From: Streptomyces brasiliensis
Lineage (GTDB): Bacteria > Actinomycetota > Actinomycetes > Streptomycetales > Streptomycetaceae
Direction of reading: 5' to 3'
Assembly: GCF_014647875.1 (NCBI RefSeq)
Contig: NZ_BMQA01000007.1
Span: forward strand, 248,001-312,000
DNA: 64,000 nucleotides
Made by a program: the position numbers and the translations under genes. This document shows positions 49,868 through 58,444 of the stretch, piece by piece (within the stretch, counting starts at the first letter, position 1; each line of letters opens with the position of its first letter). The notes beneath the pieces are model-generated. The model saw only the letters and a list, made by a program, of their open reading frames with translations, made no database searches and was not told the origin of the DNA.

Positions 49868-52510
49868 TTGTCAGCAACAACCCGCAAGAGACGATGGCTC
49901 ACGATCTGTGCCATCACCGCGTCCGCCGGACTGATCGCGATACCCGCGGGCGCCGCGCCCGCCCGTCACGGCAGTCCCTTCGGGGCGCGCGTACAAGACC
50001 AACTCGCCGCTGAGCGCGCGCAGTCGGCCGGCGTCATGGCCCCCAGCCTGGCGGGCGAGGACGACGACGGCGGTGAGGCAGAGGAGATAGCCGAGGGCGC
50101 GGCCCAGTACGCCGAGGCCCGCACCTCGCCGGGCGTCGTCGCCCCCGGCGCCTACGGGGCCGCCTGGAGCAGCCTCGCCAAGCTGTCCAGTACCGGCGGC
50201 AGTTGGCGTGATATCACCGATCTGCCGTACGACTCCGACGACCCCCGCTACCGCGACTTCGACTCCAACTCCAGCGGTGGATCGGGCTACGTGACGGGCC
50301 GTATGGCCGCCATGGCCGCCGACGACGACGGATACGTGTACGCGGGCAGCGCCGGTGGTGGTGTGTGGCGGTCGCGCAGCGGCGGTGGGCACTGGCAGGC
50401 CATCAGTGACTCGCTGCCCTCGCAGTCCACCGGTGCGCTCGCGCTCGACGGGTCCGACCGGCTGTGGCTCGGCACCGGTGAGGCGACCACCAACGCGGAC
50501 GCCTACCTCGGCAGCGGCGTCTACGTGTTGTCCGACCCGCACCACGGCACGTTCTCCACCCGCAGCCGGGTCGGCGGCGACGAGCTGGAGAGCACCACCG
50601 TGCACGCGCTGCGTTTCGGCGGCGGCAAGGTGTGGGCCGCGACCAGCGAGGGCGTGTGGAGTCACTCGACGAAGACGCTCAAGGGCTCCTGGAAGCAGGA
50701 GTTCGCGCCCAACCCCGAGTATCTGCCGGGTGGTTCGAAGGCGCACGACCCCGACTCCGCCTACAAGAACATCGCCAACGACATCGCGATCGACCCGAAG
50801 GACCCCTCCAAGGTGGTCCTCGCGATCGGCTGGCGCAGCGGTGACGACTACAACGGCTTCTACACCAAGGACGCGGGCGGTTCCTGGAAGCGGATCACCA
50901 GCGGGCTCGGGGATCTTCCCGCCGATCCCGACGGCGTCGGCAACGTCACCTTCGCCCGTTCCGCCGACGGCTCCCGCTACTACGCCATCGACCAGTCCCC
51001 GGAACAGCTCAACACCAACCCGGACAGCGGGCTCGAGGGCTTCTACGTCTCCAAGTCCGGCTCGCCGACAGGTCCCTGGACCAAGATCGCCGACTACGAA
51101 GGCCTCGCGGCCAGCGGCTCCGCGCTGAACTCCGAGGGCTACATGCCCGGCGTCCAGGCCTGGTACAACCAGTTCCTCACCGTCGACCCGAGCGACCCGA
51201 ACCATGTGTACGCCGGGCTCGAGGAGGTCTACGAGTCCAAGGACGGCGGCGCCACCTGGTCGACCGTCGGGCCGTACTGGAACTTCGGCTTCGACTGCTG
51301 GAGCATCGACCCGGCCAAGCAGACCGGCGACTGCAACGCGACCACGCACTCCGACCAGCACGGCGTCGCCATCGGCCGCTACCACGGCAAGAGCTGGGTG
51401 TACGTCGGCAACGACGGCGGCGTCTACAAGCGCCCGCTGCGCGGCTCCCAGGACGCCGACGGGCACGCCACCGACTGGACGTCCCTCAACGACGGCACGA
51501 TCGACACCCTCCAGTACTACTCGGTGGGCATCGGCCGCGACCTCGACCACGGCGGCGTCTCCGTCACCGGCGGCCTGCAGGACAACGGCCAGTCCCTGCT
51601 GCGCAGCAACGACAAGGTGATGGGCTCCAACTTCGGTGGCGACGGCGGCGACACCCTCACCGACCCGGCCAACGGGTGCAACATCGCCCAGGAGTACGTC
51701 TACCTTGCGATCCAGGTGACACAGAACTGCGCCGTGAACGACGGCAGTTGGGTCACCGACCCCAGCAAGATCACGTCGTACGGCATTGCCCCCGCCGACA
51801 ACGCCACCGGCGAGGCCCGCTTCATCGCCCCGCTCGCGGCCGACCTGAAGAACAGCTCGACCTGGATCGCGGGTGGCCGGCACGTCTGGGTGCAGACCCA
51901 TGGGTACGCCATCCGCAGCGGCTCGGAGTGGACCAGCCTGCGCGACCTCGGCGCCGGCCGCACCGCGACCGCCGTCGCGGCCTCGGGCGGCAAGGTGTAC
52001 GCGGCCTGGTGCGGCCCCTGCAACGACCAGGGCTTCGCCCGCGGCATCGCCGTCGGCAACGCGGACGGCACCGGCTGGCACGACATCAACCTGCCGGTCG
52101 ACGGGACGGTACCCAACCGCTACCTCAGCGGCTTCGCGATCGACCCGCAGAACGCCGACCACGTGTACCTCGCGGTCAACGGCTTCTCCCGGCACTGGAC
52201 CGAGGGCCCCGGCGCAGGCCTCGGGCACGTCTTCGAGTCCAAGGACGGCGGCACGACCTGGAAGGACATCTCGGCGAACCTTCCCGACGTGCCGACGAAC
52301 TCCGCGGTCGTCACGCCGAACGGCGGCCTCGCCGTGGCCACCGACCTGGGCGTCGTCTACCGCGCCCCGGGCCGCACCACCTGGCAGCGCGTCGGCCGGC
52401 TCCCCGCCGTCGCCGTGCTCCAGCTGAAGCTGAGCCCCGACGGCCGCACGCTGTACGCGGCCACGCACGGACGCGGCATCTCCACCATCGGGGTGCGCGA
52501 ACTCGGCTGA
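49868..52510 (+). CDS. Secreted beta-propeller (BNR/sialidase-like, xyloglucanase-type) protein
   Basis: This 880-residue exported protein has a Sec signal (RKRRWLTICAITASAGLIAI, cleaved after PAGAAPA). The body contains many WRSRSGGGHW, VYESKDGGATWS and VFESKDGGTTWKD units, each a BNR/Asp-box strand turn. These build one or two seven-bladed propellers, as in family 74 xyloglucanases and VPS10-type proteins. Catalytic Asp residues of GH74 cannot be confirmed, so it may be a binding protein rather than a hydrolase. The TTG at 49868 is chosen because GGGAGG lies 6 nt upstream and the signal begins there. Confidence 0.85.
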   Translation: MSATTRKRRWLTICAITASAGLIAIPAGAAPARHGSPFGARVQDQLAAERAQSAGVMAPSLAGEDDDGGEAEEIAEGAAQYAEARTSPGVVAPGAYGAAWSSLAKLSSTGGSWRDITDLPYDSDDPRYRDFDSNSSGGSGYVTGRMAAMAADDDGYVYAGSAGGGVWRSRSGGGHWQAISDSLPSQSTGALALDGSDRLWLGTGEATTNADAYLGSGVYVLSDPHHGTFSTRSRVGGDELESTTVHALRFGGGKVWAATSEGVWSHSTKTLKGSWKQEFAPNPEYLPGGSKAHDPDSAYKNIANDIAIDPKDPSKVVLAIGWRSGDDYNGFYTKDAGGSWKRITSGLGDLPADPDGVGNVTFARSADGSRYYAIDQSPEQLNTNPDSGLEGFYVSKSGSPTGPWTKIADYEGLAASGSALNSEGYMPGVQAWYNQFLTVDPSDPNHVYAGLEEVYESKDGGATWSTVGPYWNFGFDCWSIDPAKQTGDCNATTHSDQHGVAIGRYHGKSWVYVGNDGGVYKRPLRGSQDADGHATDWTSLNDGTIDTLQYYSVGIGRDLDHGGVSVTGGLQDNGQSLLRSNDKVMGSNFGGDGGDTLTDPANGCNIAQEYVYLAIQVTQNCAVNDGSWVTDPSKITSYGIAPADNATGEARFIAPLAADLKNSSTWIAGGRHVWVQTHGYAIRSGSEWTSLRDLGAGRTATAVAASGGKVYAAWCGPCNDQGFARGIAVGNADGTGWHDINLPVDGTVPNRYLSGFAIDPQNADHVYLAVNGFSRHWTEGPGAGLGHVFESKDGGTTWKDISANLPDVPTNSAVVTPNGGLAVATDLGVVYRAPGRTTWQRVGRLPAVAVLQLKLSPDGRTLYAATHGRGISTIGVRELG

Positions 52511-52548
52511 CCTGAAGGCTGGTCGGGGGGTGATCCCGGGTGCCGGGG

Positions 52549-52974
52549 TCACCCCTCCCGCGTATACGGCACCACGGTCACGTCCAGCGTGAAGGCGACG
52601 CTCGGCGCTCCCGCCACGTCCGGTGCCTTCGCCGACGCGCTGACCACGGCCGCGCCCGCCCGCGTCCCGGCACACCGCAGCGAGGCGTGCCCGGTGCCGT
52701 CCGGCTCCAGCCGCCAGCCCTCGGGCAGCACGAGGACCGGTGCCGAACTGTGTACGGCCGTCCACCGCTTGTCGTCGGTGCGGGGCGCGAGGACCAGTGA
52801 CACCACGGTCCCCGGCCGTACGCACAGCCGCCGCGTCGCCGGATCACCTGGCGAGACCGTGACCCGTACCTGTCCGGCGGCGCAGTCCGAACCAGCCGAA
52901 GGCGCGTGGTCCCGGCCGCAGGCCACCAGCACCATCACCCCGGCGGCGAGCCACACCGCGGTCCAGCACCGCAT
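52549..52974 (-). CDS. Small lipoprotein
   Basis: This 141-residue protein has a lipoprotein signal (WLAAGVMVLVACGRDHAPS), with the lipobox LVAC and Cys at about residue 19. The mature part is a single beta-sandwich-like domain (GQVRVTVSPGDPATRRLCVRPG to VAFTLDVTVVPYTREG) with one further Cys pair. No family is recognised. It follows the polytopic membrane enzyme in the same direction, 47 bp away, and is probably its partner. Confidence 0.85.
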   Translation of the reverse strand: MRCWTAVWLAAGVMVLVACGRDHAPSAGSDCAAGQVRVTVSPGDPATRRLCVRPGTVVSLVLAPRTDDKRWTAVHSSAPVLVLPEGWRLEPDGTGHASLRCAGTRAGAAVVSASAKAPDVAGAPSVAFTLDVTVVPYTREG

Positions 52975-53021
52975 ACCGGCACCTCCCGACCCGATCGTCC
53001 CCCACCAGCATGCCCCTCTTC

Positions 53022-54413
53022 TCACCAACCGGTCAGCAGCAGGTGGTTGAGGAGGAGGGCGAGTGCCGCCTGAGCGGTGAGCCAGGCGCGGGGGCGGGTC
53101 AGGAGCGCGCAGGCCGGGAGCAGCCACATCGCGAAGGGCAGCCAGATGCGCTCGGTCTCCGCCTTGCTCAGCCCGGACAGGTCGGCGGCCAGCACGGCAA
53201 GCGCGGCGGCCGCCACGAGCAGGGCGAGCCGCACCGACGCCGGCCACGCGTCGGCCCGCGGCACCGACCGGCGTCCGCACGAGCCGCTGTCCCGCCGTCC
53301 CGCCGAGCCGGCGCCCCACCTTCGTACCTGACCCACCAGCGCACCGCCCACCCGCCCCAGCCCCGCCGCCGTGGCCGGCCCCGTCACCAGGACCAGGCAG
53401 GCCAGGTTCGCCCACACCCAGTAGCCGTACGGCCGGATGCCGCCCACACCCTGGTAGTAGCGCACCTCCAGCAGCCGGTACGCCTCCCACCAGTCGAACC
53501 CGGCGAGCGTGAACACCAGCGGGACGACGACGGTCCCGGCGAGCAGGAAGGGCAGCATGCGCAGCCGGTTCCGGCCCGGCAGCAGTGCCGCCGCGCCGAT
53601 CAGCGCGAACAGCGTGAGGCCGTACGACAGATAGCAGGTCAGCCCGAACAGCAGCCCGGCGCCCGCCGCCCACCAGCGCGAGCGTCCCGTCACCGCGAGT
53701 GCGAGAAGGGCCACGGACCAGGCGGCGACGGCCGCGAAGTATCCGTCGGCCGATGCGCCCACCCACACCGCGGCCGGGGCCAGCACCAGGAACGGCGCCG
53801 CCCGCCGGGCCAGGTCCTCCCCGGCCAGCGCCCGCACCGCCACCAGCACGGCCGCGCCCGCACTCGCGCCGACGGTGATGCACCAGGCCCCGGCCCAGCC
53901 ACCCCCGCCCAGGCCCACCCGGTCGAGCAGCACGAAGGTGAGTGTGGCCGCTGGCGGGTGCCCTGCGATGTGCGCGGGCCAGCTGTCGGGCGACCGGCTC
54001 AGGATGTGCCCGGTGAAGTCCCGCAGGGTGGCCGGGATGTCGTGGAAGCGGTCGATGACCTGGAGGTACTCGTTGCGGGTGGTGAGCCGGCCCGCGACGC
54101 CCCGCTGCCAGCCGTCGACCAGGGCGAGGGACCAGGTCCAGGACATGGCGGCGCCCCATGCGGCGGCGAGGAGCGCCCGCCAGGGCAGCCGGGCGGCGAG
54201 TGCGGGACCGTACGCGATCACGGCGGCCGCGACGATCAGCGCGGCCGGGGTGCCGGGGCCGACGTGCGGGTCCCAGTCCGCGAACAGCGGCGGCCAGTGG
54301 ACGAAGAGGTTGCGGTAGGAGTCCTGGAGGTGGCGGCCGATCAGTACCGCCCCCAGGACGAGCAGGGCGGCGGCAGTGGCGGCGGACAGATCGCGGACGA
54401 GGGCGCGGTTCAC
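53022..54413 (-). CDS. Polytopic membrane protein, GT-C glycosyltransferase-like
   Basis: This 463-residue protein has about ten to twelve hydrophobic helices. The first large extracytoplasmic loop contains HLQDSYRNLFVHWPPLFADWDPHVG and PDSWPAHIAGHPPAATLTFV, with acidic residues in positions similar to GT-C polyprenyl-phosphate-sugar transferases. That likeness is by topology only. It is divergent from a membrane molybdoenzyme and lies beside GT2, DUF2064, methyltransferase and epimerase genes, which supports a role in surface glycan assembly. Confidence 0.72.
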   Translation of the reverse strand: MNRALVRDLSAATAAALLVLGAVLIGRHLQDSYRNLFVHWPPLFADWDPHVGPGTPAALIVAAAVIAYGPALAARLPWRALLAAAWGAAMSWTWSLALVDGWQRGVAGRLTTRNEYLQVIDRFHDIPATLRDFTGHILSRSPDSWPAHIAGHPPAATLTFVLLDRVGLGGGGWAGAWCITVGASAGAAVLVAVRALAGEDLARRAAPFLVLAPAAVWVGASADGYFAAVAAWSVALLALAVTGRSRWWAAGAGLLFGLTCYLSYGLTLFALIGAAALLPGRNRLRMLPFLLAGTVVVPLVFTLAGFDWWEAYRLLEVRYYQGVGGIRPYGYWVWANLACLVLVTGPATAAGLGRVGGALVGQVRRWGAGSAGRRDSGSCGRRSVPRADAWPASVRLALLVAAAALAVLAADLSGLSKAETERIWLPFAMWLLPACALLTRPRAWLTAQAALALLLNHLLLTGW

Positions 54414-54526
54414 ACCGGAACGCTAGGCCGGACGGCCGCGCGCGAGGACATGCGCAGCGCGGACATCAGGGTTTCGTCATGGGTTGCGCACCCGTTCTTG
54501 GCGGTCACGCGGCCTACGGTCGAATC

Positions 54527-55762
54527 ATGCGCGACTCACGGCTTCCCTCCTCCCCCGGCTTCTGGCGCAGCCCGCTGCGCGGTCCCTGGTTCACCTCCGT
54601 GCTCGGCGTCGTGCTGCTCGGGGGGATCACGGTGCTGTTCGTGACCGGGCTCGTGTCCTACGCCGCGTACAACCCGGGCCTGTCCCCGGTGAACGACCAG
54701 ACCCCGGGCAAGGGCCTCCTCGGCTTCTATCTGTTCGCCTGGCCGACGAACCCGCACTGGCTGTACCGCTTCACCCAGGGCGTCCATGTCACGCTCGGCA
54801 TCACGCTGATCCCGGTGCTGCTGGCCAAGCTCTGGTCGGTGGTGCCGAAGCTGTTCGCACTGCCTCCGGCGCGCTCGCTCGCCCACGCCCTGGAGCGGCT
54901 CTCCCTGCTGCTGCTCGTCGGAGGCGCGCTCTTCGAGTTCGTGACGGGCGTGCTCAACATCCAGCTCGACTACATCTTCCCGGGCTCCTTCTACCCGCTG
55001 CACTTCTACGGCGCCTGGGTGTTCTTCGCCGCGTTCCTCGCCCACACGGTCCTGAAGCTGCCGGTGGCCGTACGCACTCTGCGTGACCGGCGGGGGGAGA
55101 AGGACGAGCGCGACGACCTGACCTCCCCCCGGCCCGGCCGGCCCACCCTCTCCCGGCGGGGCGCGCTCCGGCTGGTCGGCGGCGGCTCGCTGCTGCTGTT
55201 CGTCACCACGGTGGGGCAGAGCCTCGGCGGCGCGCTGCGCTCGACCGCCCTGCTCGCCCCGCACGGCGGCAGCGATCCGGGATCCGGGCCCGGCGGCTTC
55301 CAGATCAACAAGACGGCCGCCTACGCCGGCATCGACGCGAAGGAGACGACCGACGACGCCTGGCGGCTGGTCGTCACCGGCCGCACCGGCGCCGTCCGGC
55401 TCAGCCGCGCCGACCTGCTGAAGATGGACCTGCACAGCTCGGCGCTGCCCATCGCCTGCGTGGAGGGCTGGTCCACGGACGACCAGTGGTGGCGGGGCGT
55501 ACGGCTGCGGGACCTGGCCGCGCTCGTCGGGTACGACGATCCGCCGGACCTGCTCGTCGAGTCGCTCCAGCGGCGCGGCGGCTTCCGTCGCGCCGCCCTG
55601 CGCGCCGACCAGGTGGCCGACTCGCGCTCCCTGCTCGCCCTGTTCGCCAACGGCGAGGACCTGACCCCCGACCACGGCCACCCGGCCCGGGTCATCGTGC
55701 CCGCGGCGCCCGGCGTGCTCAACACCAAGTGGGTGGCCCGGATGACGTTCGGAGACCTGTGA
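54527..55762 (+). CDS. Membrane-bound molybdopterin enzyme (sulfite-oxidase fold) with cytochrome b561-like membrane domain
   Basis: This 411-residue protein has four N-terminal helices (~22-45, ~82-102, ~125-145, ~150-172) with His residues such as LYRFTQGVHVT and YPLHFYGAWVFF that could bind heme. A twin-arginine-like segment, LSRRGALRLVGGGSLLLF, precedes a fifth helix. The C-terminal ~200 residues are an exported sulfite-oxidase-type domain, with the molybdenum-ligand Cys in LPIACVEGWSTD. This layout matches a Streptomyces coelicolor protein known to use both the Sec and Tat pathways. The following small membrane gene overlaps by four bases. Confidence 0.88.
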   Translation: MRDSRLPSSPGFWRSPLRGPWFTSVLGVVLLGGITVLFVTGLVSYAAYNPGLSPVNDQTPGKGLLGFYLFAWPTNPHWLYRFTQGVHVTLGITLIPVLLAKLWSVVPKLFALPPARSLAHALERLSLLLLVGGALFEFVTGVLNIQLDYIFPGSFYPLHFYGAWVFFAAFLAHTVLKLPVAVRTLRDRRGEKDERDDLTSPRPGRPTLSRRGALRLVGGGSLLLFVTTVGQSLGGALRSTALLAPHGGSDPGSGPGGFQINKTAAYAGIDAKETTDDAWRLVVTGRTGAVRLSRADLLKMDLHSSALPIACVEGWSTDDQWWRGVRLRDLAALVGYDDPPDLLVESLQRRGGFRRAALRADQVADSRSLLALFANGEDLTPDHGHPARVIVPAAPGVLNTKWVARMTFGDL

Positions 55763-56262
55763 CGATGCGACGCATGCCGCCCACCAAGCGCCGGATGCCG
55801 GTGGCGCTGCACCGCCTCCCGCTCGGCAGCCCCCTGCAGATCCTGCTGCTGGCCTGCTCGTTCGCGCTGGCCGGTTACGCGGGCGTACGGCTCCTCGCGG
55901 ACGACTGGTTCGGGGTCGCGCTGTGGTTCGTCGGCGCGGCCCTGCTGCACGACCTGGTGCTGGTGCCGCTGTACACGGTCGCCGACCGTGCGGTGATCCG
56001 AGGGTCGGACGCCGTAGGGCGCCGGGCGTGGACGCCGTACGTACGGGTGCCCGCCGTGCTGTCCGGGCTGCTCCTGCTCGTGTGGTTCCCGCTGATCAGC
56101 GGGAGGGTGGCGGAGCGCTACCGGTTGGGCACCGGCCTGTCGTCCGACGTGTTCCTCGGCCGCTGGCTGCTGATCACGGCCGTCCTCTTCGGCGGCTCGG
56201 CGCTGCTGCTGGTGCTGCGGCTGCGCAGGGCGACGAAGCTGCGCCCGCCGGCCGACCACTGA
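55759..56262 (+). CDS. Membrane protein coupled to the molybdoenzyme
   Basis: This 167-residue protein has four hydrophobic segments (~25-45, ~55-75, ~90-115, ~130-150). Its GTG overlaps the stop of the molybdoenzyme gene (GTGA), so it is translationally coupled and is likely an accessory subunit. No cofactor motif is visible. Its 3' end overlaps the antisense methyltransferase gene by 145 bp. Confidence 0.82.
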   Translation: MTMRRMPPTKRRMPVALHRLPLGSPLQILLLACSFALAGYAGVRLLADDWFGVALWFVGAALLHDLVLVPLYTVADRAVIRGSDAVGRRAWTPYVRVPAVLSGLLLLVWFPLISGRVAERYRLGTGLSSDVFLGRWLLITAVLFGGSALLLVLRLRRATKLRPPADH

Positions 56263-56975
56263 GCGACGGTACGCCAGCCGAGGGGGCGGGCGTACCGCAG
56301 CAGCGCCGGAGTGCCGAGCCGGGCCCAGGGGAACGGGGTACCGGTGGCGCCCCAGGCGTCGGTGGCCCGCACGATCCGCACGCTGAGCCGTTCGTCCACG
56401 TCGAGGGGGACGGTCTCGGCGATCAACAGGCCGCCGGGACACAGGAGCCGGGTCAGCCGGTCGAGCAGCGTGCGGGGGTCGCCGCCGATGCCGAGGTTTC
56501 CGTCGACGAGGAGCGCGGTGCCCCAGCGGCCCTCGCCGGGCAGCGGCTCGAACACGGAGCTGCGCAGTGCCTGCCCGCCGAGCCGCACGGTGTGCGCGAC
56601 GGCGGCCTCGCTGACGTCGACACCGAGAGCGGTACGGCCCCGGGCGGCCAACTCGGCCACCAGCCGCCCCGGCCCGCAGCCGACGTCGATCACGGCACCC
56701 TCGCAGCGCCGCAGCACATCGAGATCGACGGCGTCGGCGGCCCCGCACCAGCGCTCCACCTCCAGGGGGAGCAGCCATCCGTCGGCACGGGAGAGAAAGA
56801 GCGGGCCACGCCCCGTCCGCAGGGCTTCGGAGTAGGGATCGGCGGACCAGGAGGGCCGGGCGGCCTCACGCTGTGCGGTGGTCCTGGGTCTCCGGGCGCC
56901 GGCGGTGGGAGCGATCGGCGTCGGGCTGTCCGTGGCCGTGGTCGTCGGCCCGTGGCCGCCCGCGGTCGTGCTCAT
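56118..56975 (-). CDS. SAM-dependent methyltransferase (class I)
   Basis: In this 285-residue protein, after a low-complexity start (MSTTAGGHGPTTTATDSPTP), the SAM motif is intact: EGAVIDVGCGPGRLVAELAARG, with ALGVDVSEAAV as motif II. Downstream LTRLLCPGGLLIAETVPLDV and AGGRSFVALRS complete the fold. The ATG overlaps the stop of the DUF2064 gene (ATGA). The C-terminal ~48 codons overlap the sense strand of the convergent membrane protein gene. Both readings look conserved, so the overlap is probably real. Confidence 0.85.
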   Translation of the reverse strand: MSTTAGGHGPTTTATDSPTPIAPTAGARRPRTTAQREAARPSWSADPYSEALRTGRGPLFLSRADGWLLPLEVERWCGAADAVDLDVLRRCEGAVIDVGCGPGRLVAELAARGRTALGVDVSEAAVAHTVRLGGQALRSSVFEPLPGEGRWGTALLVDGNLGIGGDPRTLLDRLTRLLCPGGLLIAETVPLDVDERLSVRIVRATDAWGATGTPFPWARLGTPALLRYARPLGWRTVAQWSAGGRSFVALRSRSTSSSAEPPKRTAVISSQRPRNTSDDRPVPNR

Positions 56976-57589
56976 CGGCGTCCCGCCGCCCGCAGCCGGG
57001 CCAGTTCCGCGGCGAAGCGGCCGTGCGGGGCCAGGGCGGCGACCGCCTCCGCGTCGGCCGCCGTGTCGACGTCCCGCAGGGGTGGCAGGTCGCTCACCCG
57101 CAGGCCCGCCCCGGTCAGCCGCTCGCGCTGGACGGCCCCGGTGACCGGTGTCGACATCGGGACGCCGCGCAGCAGTGCGGGATCCGGCTCGGCGAGGCCC
57201 AGGGCCCAGAAGCCGCCGTCCTCGGCGGGGCCGAAGTACGCCTCGCACCCGGCGAAGTCCACGGTGAGCAGGTCCGGCGTGATCTGCGGGGTGTCCATGC
57301 CCACCAGCAGGGCGGGCCCGTCGCAGCCGGCGAAGGCGGCCGCGAGGCGTTCGTCGAGGCCGCCCGCGCACTGCGGTACGACCTCGAAGCCGGGCGGGAG
57401 CCAGTCGCCCGGCCGTCCGTCGAGCACCAGGACCCGGCGGCGGGCGGGGGCCGCGGCCACCGCGTGGAGGGTGTCGGTGAGGGACGCCTCGGCCAGCAGC
57501 GCGGCCTCGGCGGGGGAGAACGGCGGGGTGAGCCGCGTCTTGACCCGGCCGGGGCGCGGTTCCTTGGCGATGACGAGCAGTGTGGTCAC
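56972..57589 (-). CDS. DUF2064 glycosyltransferase-like protein
   Basis: This 205-residue nucleotide-sugar-transferase-like protein has LLVIAKEPRPGRVKTRLTPP and PALLVGMDTPQITPDLL as its key GT-A signatures, the latter containing the probable Asp for the nucleotide. It matches the DUF2064/TIGR04282 group found beside GT2 enzymes. It starts at GTG 57589, overlapping the stop of the GT2 gene by four bases. Confidence 0.87.
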   Translation of the reverse strand: MTTLLVIAKEPRPGRVKTRLTPPFSPAEAALLAEASLTDTLHAVAAAPARRRVLVLDGRPGDWLPPGFEVVPQCAGGLDERLAAAFAGCDGPALLVGMDTPQITPDLLTVDFAGCEAYFGPAEDGGFWALGLAEPDPALLRGVPMSTPVTGAVQRERLTGAGLRVSDLPPLRDVDTAADAEAVAALAPHGRFAAELARLRAAGRR

Positions 57590-58284
57590 CGCGGGGTCCC
57601 CTCCGCCACGGGCGCCTCGGCCAGGACGCGGCTCATGTCCCGTACCGCCTGCCAGGTGCCCCGCCAGGTGCCGGTCACCTTGGAGGCGCCGGTGCGCGGC
57701 AGATACGACACGTCGTGCTCGGCGATGCGCCAGCCCGCGTCGGCCGCGCGCACGACCATCTGCAGCGGGTAGCCGCTGCGCCGGTCGGTGAGGCCGAGGG
57801 CGAGCAGCGCCTCGCGGCGGGCGGCGCGCAGCGGGCCGAGGTCGTGCAGGCGCAGGCCGGTGCGGCGGCGCAGTATGCGGGTGAGCGCGAGGTTCCCGGC
57901 GCGGGCGTGCGCCGGCCAGGTACCCCGGCGCTGCGGGCGGCGCCGGCCGAGCACCAGGTCGGCGCCGCCGGCGCGCACCTCGTTCACGAACGGCACGAGC
58001 TGTGCGGGGTCGAGGGAGGCGTCGCAGTCGCAGAAGCAGACGACGTCGGCGGTGGCGGCGGTGAGTCCCGCGTGGCAGGCGGCGCCGAACCCGCGGCGCG
58101 GCTCGTGGACCACGGTCGCGCCGAGCGCGCGGGCGATGTCGGCGGAGCCGTCGGTGGAGCCGTTGTCCACGACGAGGGCGCGCCAGCCCGCGGGAACGCG
58201 GGCCAGCACCCAGGGCAGGGCGTCGGCCTCGTTCAGGCAGGGGAGCACGACGTCGGCGTCCGCTGGTGTGGGAGAGGTCGTCAC
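57586..58284 (-). CDS. GT2 family glycosyltransferase
   Basis: This 232-residue cytoplasmic GT-A enzyme has VVLPCLNEADALPWVLARVP, VVDNGSTDGSADIA, CFCDCDASLDPAQL (DxD-type) and RAADAGWRIAEHDVSY. The absence of transmembrane helices and the size make it a DPM/mannosyl- or glucosyl-transferase-like single-domain enzyme acting on a lipid carrier. It heads a tightly overlapped operon with DUF2064 and methyltransferase genes and is divergent from the two-component system. Confidence 0.9.
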   Translation of the reverse strand: MTTSPTPADADVVLPCLNEADALPWVLARVPAGWRALVVDNGSTDGSADIARALGATVVHEPRRGFGAACHAGLTAATADVVCFCDCDASLDPAQLVPFVNEVRAGGADLVLGRRRPQRRGTWPAHARAGNLALTRILRRRTGLRLHDLGPLRAARREALLALGLTDRRSGYPLQMVVRAADAGWRIAEHDVSYLPRTGASKVTGTWRGTWQAVRDMSRVLAEAPVAEGTPR

Positions 58285-58327
58285 GGCTTCACCCTACGAG
58301 TGCAAAACGGTTATAACGGGCTTCGGC

Positions 58328-58387
58328 TCCTTACGGAACATGGACGTCCGAGGCGGGCCGTGAGTCCTTACGAAACGCGGACGCCCG
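58328..58387. promoter_or_regulatory. Two 23-bp direct repeats in the divergent promoter
   Basis: The repeats at 58328-58350 and 58365-58387 share 19 of 23 positions, including TCCTTACG and GGACG. Their starts are 37 bp apart. They lie between the glycosyltransferase operon and the response regulator. Direct repeats are the usual binding layout for OmpR-type regulators. Confidence 0.6.
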
Positions 58388-58444
58388 CGTCCGGGTGCGC
58401 CCTCGGGGGCCGCGCACGGACGGGCGGGGTGCGACGCTGGCCGT

